A stretch of 64,000 bases of DNA, taken from NCBI GenBank assembly GCA_905221605.1, contig CAJNDS010001480.1, positions 397,001-461,000 of the forward strand. Reading direction: 5' to 3'. This document shows, one piece after another, positions 1-12,900 of the stretch. Made by a program: the position numbers and the translations under genes. Position 1 is the stretch's first letter; the number at the start of each line of letters is the position of its first letter. The notes under the pieces were generated by a model, which worked only from the letters and a program-made list of their open reading frames with translations, did not search any database and had not been told where the DNA came from. The stretch is from Symbiodinium natans (taxonomy: Eukaryota > Sar > Dinophyceae > Suessiales > Symbiodiniaceae).

Positions 1-60
1 TGCCGCGGAGAACAGCTCAGCACCCAAAACCTTGAATACCAAGCCCAAGTCAACCAACCC

Positions 61-184
61 TACAGGGTGGGGCCCCCTAGTTATAAGTAGAGTTATAAGG
101 GCCCTAAATTGGGTTATAAGGACCCTAAGTTAGGTAATAAGTCCCTTAACTACAGTTAGTATAGTAAGGGGGCCCCACCCTGTA
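61..184 (+). mobile_element. MITE-like inverted-repeat element, family A copy 1
   Basis: The element has near-perfect terminal inverted repeats, CAGGGTGGGGCCCCC at the left and its complement at the right, flanked by TA on both sides. The interior contains repeated GTTATAAG and CCCTAA words. It has no coding capacity. Three more copies lie at 44442, 45836 and 53204. The TA flanks suggest a TA target duplication of Tc1/mariner type, which is an inference. Confidence 0.85.
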
Positions 185-263
185 AGCCCTAAGCCCTAAA
201 CCCTAAACCCGTCAACCCTGAATCATCAACCCGATTCCTGAATTCCTCAACCCACCGCGGCTA

Positions 264-399
264 CCCCAAATAACAGCCCGAAACCCCTACACTCATCTTC
301 GAAGAGCACCCCTCGGATACTCTTTGTCCCCCCCAAATAACAGCCCGAAACCGCCACGCTCATCTTCGAAGAGCACCCCGCAGATACTCTTTTGTCCCC
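264..399. repeat. tandem duplication of a ~67-bp unit
   Basis: A unit beginning CCCCAAATAACAGCCCGAAA and ending near CTCTTTTGTCCC occurs twice in direct succession, with a few substitutions between copies. No reading frame is obvious in it. Confidence 0.8.
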
Positions 400-623
400 T
401 TCTTATGGAGCCTGCAAAGAGGGGCCCCTGTACTACGCCAACTGAAGTTAATGAAGGGGCGCAGAACTCAGAAGTTGTATAGTTATAACTATAATTATAA
501 CCCCAATTTGGGACCCAGCTGATTAGGGGGGGAGCCCCTGCCCGCAGGTTTATGAACCCTAAACCCTAAACCCTAAACCCTGAACCCTAAACCCTAAACC
601 CTAAACCCTCCTGTTTTGTGCAG

Positions 624-658
624 GCCATTTGCCTTCAAGATGGGGTATGGTATGGTCG
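624..658 (+). CDS. putative small internal exon, unknown gene
   Basis: The sequence follows a TTTTGTGCAG acceptor and precedes a CG|GTACCT donor, and reads AICLQDGVWYGR. It lies upstream of the start codon of the glycoside hydrolase gene, so it would belong to an earlier gene. It is very short and could be chance. Confidence 0.3.
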
Positions 659-894
659 GTACCTCTGTGTCTAGAAGCCCGTTCCTACATCATCAGTTCT
701 AACATAAACTCCTCAGCCTCAAACTTAACCCCAGCAGTCCAACAGCCCTGTAGCCCTATGCCCAGCACAAACCCCCAACCAAGCAAGACTCCACACATGT
801 CCGATTAGGGTTTAGGCCCTCAGCCCCTAAGCCCTCAACCCTGCACCCAGCTTAGGGCCTCAGAGTACCCGGTAGGGTTGAAGTCCGCGGCGTG

Positions 895-949
895 ATGTAT
901 GTCGGCCGCCTACTTGCTGCGGTTCTGCTGCTTCTGCTGCGCGCTGGAG
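895..949 (+). CDS. first exon: start codon and signal peptide
   Basis: ATG opens MYVGRLLAAVLLLLLRAG, an Arg followed by a Leu/Val/Ala-rich core as in secretory signal peptides. The exon ends at G|GCAAGT, a canonical-looking GC-type 5' splice site. It joins in phase to 1424 (acceptor GATGCAG), which continues NVAASFEWGRPR. Confidence 0.65.
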
Positions 950-3900
950 GCAAGTTCTCGGGCCGAATTCTACCTTAGGGTTTGGGCTTTCGGGTGGTGA
1001 GGCCTCAAAAGCCCTTGCCAGAGCTAGAGGGCTTTAGGGTTTAGGTTTTAGGGTTTAGGGCTCAGGAGCTTTCCTCGGGCTTATGGCAGACTAGGGTTTG
1101 GGGAGTCTTCTTGCCTCGCACGCGGTCCGAACACCTACAAACTGCAACACCGACAGTAGCCCAACTACTTTGGGCATATACCCCCGGAAGCCCAAACTTT
1201 AGGCGGCTTAGGGTTTAGGGTTTAGGGTTTAGGGTTTAGGGTTTAGGGTTTAGGGTTTAGGGTTTAGGCCCTAAGCTCTGCATCTTGGGGTTGACCCCAA
1301 CCCTAAACCCTACACCCCAAACCGAACCCCAAGCCCGAAAGCCCAAACAGACAATTTCTAGGAAGTTTGCATGACAACCCTTTTGGTTTTGTAAACTCTC
1401 TAAGGGGATCGTGTGTGATGCAGCCAACGTCGCTGCAAGCTTTGAGTGGGGGCGCCCTCGCATCGCCTACATAATTTCGAGGCTGTCGGACGATTGGCCA
1501 AACCCATTTGTAGGATCTTCGGGCTCTCTCCTGTTCAACATTATGAGGTGGGGTAAGCCTCACTCATCCGCCTAAACGCCAGACCCTCACTCCCAAACCC
1601 TAAACCCTAAACCCCCAAGCCCTCAAGCCCGAAACCCCAAACCCTAAACCCCAAACCCCCTAAACCCTAGACCCTAAACCCTAAACCCTCAACAAGACCT
1701 CCTAGAGCCCGCTGGGGAGTATTCCCTGGGCCAGGCGTGGTGGTGACGGTGAACAGGTCTTCCAGGCCACCTGCTATGGGAGTGCGTGGGTTCGAAGAGT
1801 GCCTGCGTGGAAGAAGGGTTTAGGGTTTAGGGTTTATGGTTTAGGGTTTAGGGTTTTAGGGTTTTAGGGTTTATGGTTTATGCATTAGGGTCTCGGGTTC
1901 AGGGTTTAAGGTTCAGGGATTAATTAGGCTTGGGATGCAGACAGTCCTGAATCGGGACTATTATAGGGGGGACTATAATCCCTATTAAGGACTGTTAGTA
2001 GAACGGGCACATACTACAGGAGGGACTAAGGGACCTTCGGGGTTATTTAGGGGCTACTCTAGGTATAGAGTACAGAGGGGCTAGAAACAGCATACATGGG
2101 GCGTTTATATAGGGGAATTAAGATTAAGGGGTCCGTCCCTCCTTCTACCCCTTAAAGCAAGAGCCCCAATGCAGCCGAGTCAGTCTTCGGGCTTGGCTCA
2201 TCGCTTTCAAGTCTCAGTCTCCGCCCTCGATCGCGAGCACGACCCTAAACCTATACACCCAAAACCCCAAACCCTAAACCCGAAGCCTTAAGCCCTAAAC
2301 CCTAAACCCTAAACCCTTAACCCTAAACCCTAAGCCCGCGAAACCCCAACCCTAAGCCCTACCTCAGAGTTTTGCAAAAGCGGAGAGGCAGCTTCTTGTC
2401 GATGGACAGCGTTTCTTCGGGCGCGGTGCTACTCAGCCTTGAATTTATGGCTCCCTCAACCTCTCAAACCCGGAACCTCACAACCCTCAGAACCCTGAGA
2501 GCCTTAGGGGTGTAGGGCTTAACTCGGGAAGCCCTTGAAGCTAAACCCGCGAACCCCAAACCCTAAACCCTAAACACTAAACCCAACATGTAAAAGAGTT
2601 TCGGGTTTAGGGCTGATTCTTGGAGCCCTAAAACGCTGAACCCTGAAACCCTAAAGCACTGAACCCCTCAAAGAGCATCCCCATCCACGTCCCCCCCCCC
2701 CCCCCCTCCCAAAAAAACAATAAAACAGGTTCCATGTACCCAGATACAACCCTAAACCTTAAACCCTAAACCCCAAACCCTAACCCTAAATCCTAAATCC
2801 TAAACCCTAAACCCTACAAACCCTAAACCCTAGCCCCTTGAGACGGGATTCCTGTGGTACCTGGACCTAGTTGGGGTTCCGTCGCAGTTTGGGGCTCAGC
2901 TCGGGGCTTGTTAATATAAGGGATTGAGGCGCCTTTTGGGGGGGGGGGTCCCCCGCGGTTGATGACTTTATCTAGAGGTTTCTAGGGCTTCGTGTACACC
3001 CTAAACCCCTAAACCCCTAAACCCTCAACCCTAAACCCTAGGCGCTTTGGGGTTTTTGGGGCATGTAGGGTAGGAAGGCCGGCGAGAGTATCGGCCCCGT
3101 GACCCACATTGGGCTTGAAAGCCCAGAAGCCAAAAACGTCCTTCTACTTCTGCAAGGCTCTAAACCCGAAACCCTTGCCTCAGGGTTTGGGTTTAGGGCT
3201 TAGGGCTGAGGGTTTCCGGTTTAAGGTTTAGGGTTCGGGTTTATGGTTTAGGGTTTAGGGTTTAGGGAGCCTACCTCTGAGGTGTGCTACAACCCGGTGC
3301 CTGTAGGCGAAGCCTATGGAGACTGGCTGGGCTCCGACGCGACCCAGCACCTTGCCAGAGCTTTCGGACAATCAACGAACAGGGCATATAGGGTTTAGGG
3401 TTTAAGGGTTACGGGTTTGCAGCTGTTTAGGGTTTGGGGTTTAGGGTTTAGGCTTTCAACTTCAATATCCAAGCTGAATTCATAAATGGAGGCTTACGAA
3501 AAATAATAGACCCCCCAAAAGGTAGGATTCCTGGCTTGCGAAAAATAGACCCCCAAAAGGTAGGATTACTTATAATGCCGAACCGAAAAAAGGTACCCCC
3601 TAATATTGTACACCCCCAAACTTCGCCTGTCGCGTGCGCAGTGCACACCTCTGGTGCTGCAGAGTCCCGGCCCCTAAACCTTGAACAACTTTCCTAGATA
3701 ACGCCTCCCTACACTCTAACACCCCAAAATACCCTATATCCTGCCCCATAACACTGCATAACCCTACATGGCCCTGAGCTCCAAAGCTTTAACTACCTAC
3801 ATAGAACCCCCGAAAACCCAAATCATCTAAGTAGCCCCACATCATAACCCCGAAACCCAAATCTTTGTCTCAAGTCCTAAACTTTGCTGACACCCTAAAC

Positions 3901-6900
3901 ACCCAAATTTTGTTTGATCCTAAGACTTGATCCTACGACCCACCTTCCTTTTCCTAAATAGCCCTACATACCCCTTATATCACTACATTCTAAAGCTCCA
4001 GCCCGAAATTTTGCTGATTCCCTAAGCCCTTCACTTGATCCTAAGATCCAGGAAAGAGATCTGGACGCGCGATCTGGATCTCATGGCGGCCATGAGCATC
4101 AACGTCATCAGAGCGCCCCGGCAGGAAATCCTTTAGAAACGCTCCGCGGGGTTTAAGGTTTGGGATGTTGGGGCGGGGGTTCATGGAAGGGCCCGAGGTA
4201 CTTCTTAAACACACAAAAAGCCTAAACCATACATAAACCCTAAACCCTAAACCCCCTAAACCCTAAACCCTAAACCCTACACCCTAAACCCTAAACGCCC
4301 TAAACCCCTAAACACCCTAAACCCCGACAAGGTCTACACCTTCGACTCAGACAACAACCACACGGCCTTCCTGGATGCCTGCCACGAAAGAGGCGCCCTT
4401 GGCTTTGCTTGGGCTGGTGGCTTTTTCTCCCCTGCACCCTAAACCCTGAACCCTAAACCCCGAACCGTAAACCCCGAACCCTAAACCCCGAACCCTAAAC
4501 CCCGAACCCTAAACCCCGAACCCTAAACCCTAAACCCTAACCCCTAACCCCCAAGACTATTTGTGGTGAGGGGGGTGGATGGCCCCCCGAGCTGCGCAGT
4601 TTTTCCTTTTGGGCCCACGCAGCCTGCGAGGTTATAGGGCGCCACTGACACGGTTTAGGGTTTAGGGTTTAGGGTTTAGGGTTTAGGGTTTAGGGTTTAG
4701 GGTTTAGGGTTTAGGGTTTAGGGTCTGAGCCCGAGTTTGACATTTTTTTACTGTTCAACCCTACACCCGAAACCCCCACGAAAACAAACTTTAGACTCTT
4801 TAGACCCAAACCCTAAACCTGCACCCCAAACCCTGGCCTTAAACTATAAAGCCCAAACCCCAAAACACTTTCTCCCCGCAACAGGCGTGCTTGTAGCCGT
4901 GACCCTGGACTACCCAGAGGACCTCCTTGGCGGTGTTAATTCTCAGGGTATAGGGATGCTAAGCTGCCTACGAAAGGGTTTTGGGACGATGTTTGCGTAA
5001 CTTTCATATTTAGACTATGTCTAGTTGATGTTGGCTTCACAAAATACAGATTTAGCATCAGCAACAGTAGAGACCACTCTATAATCGAAATCAGGACTCG
5101 CAAGCACGTTACACACCTGCGGAAGCCCCTCAACCCTGTATGAACCTTGATTAAAACCTGAACCTTGAGAGCACGACGTATCTGCAGGCGATCCCCTAAA
5201 CCATGAATCCTAATTAAATCCTATATAAATCTCAAGGTAGACCCTACGCTTTAAAACCCAATCCTTCAAAGCACAGCATGTATGCGGAAACCGGCAGGAC
5301 TTGGATTACAGCAGCACAGCCGCCAGAGCGGAGTGGAAGGACAAGGCTCTTGCTGGGTTGAGGGTTTAGGTGTTTGGGGTTCATGTGCTGTGTGCTTTCC
5401 TTCAACCCTAAACCGTTAACCCTAAACCCTCACCCCTTATAGCCTAAACCCTCCTGTCCAAACGCTGCATCGGTAGCAAGTCAAAGAGTGACCCTGCCAA
5501 GACTTGGGATGTCTCAATGTAGGACTCGGACTAGTCCTTAAATACTAAACCCTAAGCCCCAAACCCTAAACCCCAAACCCTGAACCCTAAGCAATAAGAG
5601 AGGGGGCACGCCAGGCATATAGTAGGCCTATTTAGTTTCGGGCTTGTTCCTGGACTACTCGCACATGGGTCGAGAGAGTTAGGGAGTTAGGGCTGCGATC
5701 CCCCACACTCACGTGCCAAAACCCCAGCCCAAGACCCTAACTGGCGCTACCTCATTTCCTCATTCCTTACTAAGAACCAGGACCCTAGACCTAAAACCCC
5801 ACACCCCAAGCCTTAAACTTATGTAGTACATTGTACATAGTATACTTCACTACTAATAAGATTAGCTCAAGGAACCCACAAAATGAAGAATGATCGAGGA
5901 CAATTGTATTATCCGTTCAGGGATCATAGCTTCTTGAAGTTCCGTAGTCAAATGCTAGATAGACTGTGGGCAGTTTTTGCATTTGTCTATACTGGCATGT
6001 CTTATAACCTTCTGGTACCATTAAAGCACCAATAATCTGGATGAACCCCTTTATTGGGAAAGGGAGCCATCTATATGCCCTAAATCAGCCACCGTCCTCA
6101 GGCCCTAAACGTGGTCGCGCGCTATAAGTCCCATCCAGCCATTCTGCTCTGGGGATTCGGCAACGAGAAGAACTTCCACGCCTCGTGGCGCGCAACTTCT
6201 GAGTAAGTCAACTTGTCATTATTGGGCTGCATGCTTCTCATCATTAAGTTTTGTTTTTCTTATTGGGTGATTGCAATTAGGGTATAGGGTTGAGGGTCGT
6301 CAAGCACTTTCTGAATCCTCCCTCGCCTGCGCCCCCCTGCCCCGCCCCCCCTCCCCACTGACCCCTTCCCCCCCCCCCCCCCCCCCCCCAAAACCCTCCT
6401 TTTCTTCTTTCCCACCGATGCTAGAGGAGTCAGCAGAGGCAACCAACCATAAACCCAAAACCCTAAGAGCTCCATGAGCCCAATGAACCTCATGGGGATC
6501 TCCGAAACCCTGTGGGGCTTTCCCTGCTTCGGTTTGGGGTTTGGGGTTTAGGGTTTGGGGTTTTGGGTTTAGGGTTTGGGGTTTGGGGTTTAGGGTTTAG
6601 GGTTTAGGGTTGGGGGATAAGTTCGGGGCCGTGGTTGAGCCCAAACATAACTATGTAGTTGCTCTTGGGAATCCGTTACGGTTTTCACATCAAGGCTAAA
6701 AACCGCAAACCCTAAACCCCAAACCCCAAACCCAAAACCCTAAACCCTAAACCCTAAACCCTATACCTTCAAGTCCCAAACTTCCACCAGGCTTCTACCG
6801 CCGAAGCCCGCGGCTGGCACATGGCCTACGTGGAGGAGACTGCGGAAGCCATCCACCAGGCCCGGCTTCTGCTCTTTTGTAGGGCTTAGGGTTTAGGGTT

Positions 6901-9900
6901 TAGGGTTTAGGGTTTAGGGACTAGGGACTAGGGTTTAGGGTTTATAGGGACTAGGGTTTAGGGTTTAGGGTTTAGGGTCTCGACGTGGACGTTGCACCCC
7001 GCTTGCTGTGTATACCCCTTTCCTCCTTCACAGTCGGGCCTATAAATTTACTCCCCTAAAAACGGTTCCACTGCGGATTACAATCGGGCCCTTGGAAGGC
7101 GTTTAGGGTGTAGGGTTTCGGGTTTAGGATTTAGGGTTTAGGGTCTAGGGTTTAGGTAGGGTTAAGGTGCGCCGCACTACAATCGGGCATCTGCTTCCAG
7201 AGGCCCGAACCAACTACCCTAAACCCTAAACCCTAAACCCTAAACTGCCCCAAACCCTAAATACCCTGCATTCACGTATGGGCTTCTGAACGTACAGGCG
7301 CAACGAGCTGTTGACCCTTGTGCCCACAACCGCCTGCACGCTATAGACCCAAAGCCCACTGCACTCAGCAACGCATTGAGACTCCCTAAGCCTGAACCCC
7401 TAAGCCCTAAACCCCAAGCCCTAAACCTCTAACCCTTAACCCTAGACCCTAGGTCTGAAAGCTACCATGAGAACCCAGACTTTTTCTTTCGGTTTTGTGT
7501 CAACATTTTGCACCCTTCGTAAGAGTACTCGGCAACTTGCCACAAGGAAACCTAAACCCCACAAAGCCTTAATCCCTAACACCCCAAACCCTGAACCTTC
7601 AACCCTAAACCCTAAACCCTAAACCTTAAACCCTAAACCCTAAACCTTAAACCCTAAACCCTAAACCCTAAACCCGACACCCTCCCTAAACCGAAATTCT
7701 CATTTTACCCAAACACCCCGAACCCAAGAAACCCTAAACCCTGAGCCGAGATCCGAACACCAAACCCTGAACCTCAACCCCAAACCGGACGCTCAGTTTG
7801 TTGGTTCAGGGTTTGGGTTTGGGGTTTAGGGTTTAGGGTTTAGGGCAGAAGCCCTCCAGACCCTAAACCCTAAACCCTAAACGAAACACCCTAAACTCGC
7901 CTCCTCCTGGTCGCAGGAAGAGGCGACGACGGGACACTGGCACCCTGTCTGCTCCCCNNNNNNNNNNNNNNNNNNNNNNNNNNNNNNNNNNNNNNNNNNN
8001 NNNNNNNNNNNNNNNNNNNNNNNNNNNNNNNNNNNNNNNNNNNNNNNNNNNNNNNNNCCCCCCCCCCCCCCCTCCCCCCAAATGGGTATTTCATGGTTAT
8101 GTAGGAGCCTTTATAAACCCTCGACCCTCAACTCTCAACCCTGTACGCCCTGAACCCGACACTCCCTGCGACAGGACTTGACGGACGCCGGCAGCGACGC
8201 ATTCTCGAGGCGGGGTTGATGGCTAGGGATCCGGAGCCCCAAACTAATGTATAGGGTTTAGGGTTCAGGGACGTCTTGCATATGCCCCCTCCTTCTGTAG
8301 ACCGCCTTGGGACGGATGTTTAGGGCTTCGAGGGGTTCAGGGTTTGTTTTATAGGGTAGGGTGTATGGAATATGTGGGACTTTAGGTTTTCTAGGGTTTA
8401 AGGGTACGGATTTTGGCCCTGTTGATGAGCTGGGCTCTTGAGCAGCATATGTTGAACAATCTTTTTCTGAGTTATCACTACCGGACTAGTCGCCCTGACA
8501 AAAGAGTCCTTTGATGCCCAAGCCCTGCGAACCCATAGGCCCGACCCTAAACCTCGTAAACCCTAACGCCCTAAACCTTAAACCCTAAACCCTAAACCCT
8601 AAACCCTAACGCCCTAAACCCTAAACCCTAAACCCTAAACCCTAAACCCTAAACCCTAAACCCTAAACCCTAAACCCCAAACCCTAACCTAAAGCCCTTT
8701 TGAGCCCTCCCACCTCAGGCTCTCCACGTCCCTTTCTGAGAAAGCTGGCCTGGAGATTCGCAGCGTGGACCTCTTGGATGTGCCGCACGTGTGACCTGGG
8801 GGTTTAGGGGTTTAGGGGTTTAGGGGTTTAGGGCTTAGGGTTTAGGGTTTAGGGTTTAGGGTTAGGGGTTTAGGGTTTAGGGTTTAGGGTTAGGGGTTTA
8901 GGGTTAGGGGTTTAGGGGTTTAGGGGTTTAGGGGTTTAGGGGTTTAGGGGTTTAGGGGTTTAGGGGTTTAGGGGTTTAGGGGTTTAGGGGTTTAGGGTTT
9001 AGGGTTTGGGTTTTTAGGGTTTAGGGGTTTAGGGTTTAGGTTAGGGGTTTAGGGGTTAGGGTTTAGGGGTTTAGGGGTTTAGGGGTTTAGGGGTTTGGGG
9101 GTTTAGGGGTTTAGGGTTTAGGGTTTTGGGTTTGGGTTTTGGGTTTAGCGTGCAGGGTGTAGGGTTTGGGGAGGCCCAGCGATAGCCTCCTCAACTTTAG
9201 CTCGTAAGGGCTGTGATTTTTCAATCTGCCGAAGCCTAGTTACAAGTAATCATTGTAGATATATATATATATATATTTATTTATTTATTTATTTATTTAG
9301 AGAGAGAGAGAGAGGATTTATACATTAATCTATTCTCTCTCTATATATATATATACACATTCTATTATTCTATTCTATTCTATTCTATTCTTGTCTATTC
9401 TATTCCTTTCCATTCTCTTCTATTCCATTCCATTCTATTCTCTACATACATACACATATATATATATATATAATGTTATGTGTATGCCCAGAAACCTAGA
9501 GGCTCGAAGCCCTACGAAGCAGACTGCAACTATCCCCACAGCCCTAGACAACCTTCAAGTTGCCATGTAGCAGAATAGATGGGGCTGGGCAAGCCCTAAA
9601 CCCTAAACCCTAAACCCTAAACCCTAAACCCTAAACCCTAAGCCCACAGGTACACCACGGCCGTTGAGGCCCCTGCCAACCAGGATGTGCAGCAGTTCCA
9701 GCATGACTCTCGGTAGACAATGTGAAGACCCCAAAACCTGCTTGTTTGTAGGTTCTGAGTATGAAGCCCTGATAGGATTCTTGTCAGGGGCCTACAAGAA
9801 AGTAGGTTTAGGGGTTCTTCAGGTATATCAGAACGGTTGAACTATCAAGACCGTTGCACAACACCACTTTTGCTTGTGTGCGATAGAACCCAGAAACCGT

Positions 9901-12900
9901 TTAGGATCTATTGGGAAACGAATTCTGACATAAAACCAATAAAGCTCCAGTGTAGAACACCCTCCATATGGCAATCAGGATCATTCACCCTAAGCCCCAA
10001 ACCCGAAAGACCTCAAGCCCTATAAGTCCCAATCCTTAAACCCCTAAACCGCCAGAACCCAAACTCTGGACCCCAAGCCCAAAGCCAGCAAACCCTAAAC
10101 CCCAAACCCCAAACCCCAAACCCCAAACCCCAAACCCTAAACCCTAAACCCTAAACCCTAAACCCTAAACCAAATAACCCTGTAGCCAGCCAAGGAAGAA
10201 GCCCTGCTTTGGTTCTTCGCCGGCGTCGGGGTTAGCCTGGCCGCCGCCCTGGCCGCCTGCACTGGCGGCTGCCTGGTTGGCGTCATCCACGTTGCCCGGA
10301 ATGAGGGTTTAGGGTTTAGGGTTTAGGGTTTAGGGTTTAGGGTTTAGGGTTTAGGGTTCCATCCGGTAAGGCTCCGAGGACTCTTCTTGCAGGGTTTTTG
10401 GGCCCAACGGCTATTATTTAAGGTTTTTAGGCCATTCGAGCCTGAAAGTTTCGGTTCAGGGGTTTAAGGGTTTTAGAGGACGCTATTCTGACGTGTGCTG
10501 CACCATCATCGCCTTAATGGCAAAAAAATATGTATATATATATATATATATTCACACCCCCAGACCTGCAATTCCGACCCTGCACAAGCCCTGAATCCCT
10601 AAACCCCGAAGACCTCAAAGCCCACCCACTAGTTGAGCCACTAGAAGCCCGAAACCTTCCAAATTTCAGGGCTACAGTTTCGGGCTGCGTGGTTAGGCTT
10701 AGGGCTTTTAGGGATTTTTGGGGGGTAGAGTCTCAGCTAAGTAGGGAATCCGTCCAAGGGACTTTTTGGTGGTAAACCCTAAACCCTAACCCTAAACCCT
10801 AAACCCTAAACCCTAAACCCTAAACCCTAAACCCTAAACCCTAAACCCTAAACCCTAAACCCTAAAGTGGGTTGAGTGTCTCACTTTGGGGGAATCTGCC
10901 CCGAGGTGAAGTTCCGAAGGAGGCAAATGGAGCGGCTGAACTCCACGAGCAGCTCACAGGCCCTCTCCTTAACAGGGTTTAGGGTTTAGGGTTCGGGTTT
11001 AGGGTTTAGGGTTGAGGGCTTAGGGTTTTTATTTTAAAGCACATATACACGCATGAATGTATTGTACAGTCGTCTTAGCCGCCTTTGTTGTCACGTCAAG
11101 CTTTCCTTCGATAAAATGCCCATTCTTATGATACAGGCCCCTTCATACAGTACGTACATTTGCCCAGGTATATGTTTCTGGATATACATGTGCGTATACA
11201 TAGATATCTATCTATATATATATATATACATATATATAAGATACATTTATTTGCGTGCATATATGTACAAAGCAACTGTGTCGCAGGAAGGCAAACAGGT
11301 ACATGCACATGAGCATAGTCACCGTTTGCATATGCGGACAAGAAAGAGGTGCAAAGTGCAGAGATCGGATGTCGTGGTTGAGATAGATCTGTGCTGGTGA
11401 ACGCCCTTAGCCTAAACCCCAAGCCCCACCATTCCACGTAAACCCGGAACCTACTTGGGTTTCGGCTTTAGGCTCCGCGGTGTTGTGGCGCGTTGGCCAC
11501 GAAGTCATGTTCTCAAGACGCCAATTCATTATCATAGTGTTCCTTCATAAGGTCTACCCTCCCCTCCCACCCGCCCCCCCCCAACCCCCCACTTCCCCCC
11601 CCTGCCCCCCAAAAAAAACCCAAAAGAAAAGGTAGTAGGCATTTTAAAGACCAGCTACTTCATCGTGAACACCCATTCCTAAAGATCGCCGAGTCCATGT
11701 ACTGGTGTGCAGAGCCCAGGTGCCCGTAGATTTCAGACCCGAAGGGGTAAGCTCATTAACACATATGGGGGTTTACCTATATAGGGGACCCCGAATATAG
11801 ACCCCAAAATAGTAGGATTCCCCTATACCAATGGACCCCAATAAGGTATACCCCGAATTTCGGGAAACCCCCAAATATACTTGCACATAGACAGTGGCTA
11901 ATGTACGGCCCGGCCCTAGTAGTCCCGCTCTGGTCCCTGTAGCGATTTTCCGTTCCTATCTACAGCCTAAGCAAAAATGCCAGAGAGAGGCTTCAAAAGG
12001 GTTTAGGGTTTAGGGTTTAGGGTTTAGGGTTTAGGGTTTAGGGTTTAGGGTTTAGGGCCAGTGCAACTGTGTCAGTAAAATTTCGCTACTACGAGCCTCT
12101 AAATGTTGGCTAGCCCCTCCAGGAGTTCGGTGACGTCCTGACGGCTGCATCCTCGGCGACGGCCGTCGAACGCGCCGCGGATGCGGCGGAATCTGACGCA
12201 TGCTGCACCTGGGCGGCATATGTGGGGTTTATGAAAATAGGGGACCCCTAAAATAGACCCCCCAAAGAGTAGGATTCCCTTGTAAGAAAGGCCCCAATGA
12301 GATACCCCTAACTTCGGAAACCCCCATGTTGGGTTCTGAGAGCTCGACAGGCAGAAGGCTCCAAGGTTCGCTGAAGCTACTGGGGAGTCACAGGCAGCTT
12401 CACTTATATACTCCTGGTACCCTAAACCCTAAACCCCAAACCCTAAACCCCAAACCCTAAACCCTAAACCCTAAACCCGGAAAACCGGCCCTACTTGGGT
12501 TATGGAACCCGAAGCCCCCAACCCGCGTAGCCGTGTGGGGGCACTCAAGGGCATTCTTCTGGTACTTCGGTTGTTGGTTAAGGGTTTAGGGTTTAGGGTT
12601 GAGGGTTGAGGGTTTAGGGTTTAGGGCTTAGGGTTTAGGGTTTAGGGCTTAGGGTTTAGGGTTTAGGGTTTAGGGTTTAGGGTTTAGGGTTTAGGGTTTA
12701 GTTAGGGGGTATTCTGCCTGGCGGCAAGTGTTGGGTTCACGAACCCTGGGGCTTTGGGCAGTTAAGCTAGAGTGCCTGAGCCAAGGGCCCGTGATTTCGC
12801 GGCAGTTCCGTGGGAGTTCCGCTTTCTTTGGGCCAATGGAAGAGAAGCAGCTCCATTGCTCTAACCTTGAAGCCTTCAGCCACCCAGAACCCCCAAAACC

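Noticed and set aside
1257-1563. Two minus-strand ORFs of 68 and 86 codons
   Set aside because: Their C-terminal parts are heptad translations. The plus-strand exon 1424-1509 has acceptor, donor and phase support instead.
6260-8094. Gly-rich minus-strand ORFs over C runs and the N gap
   Set aside because: Caused by homopolymer C tracts and undefined bases.
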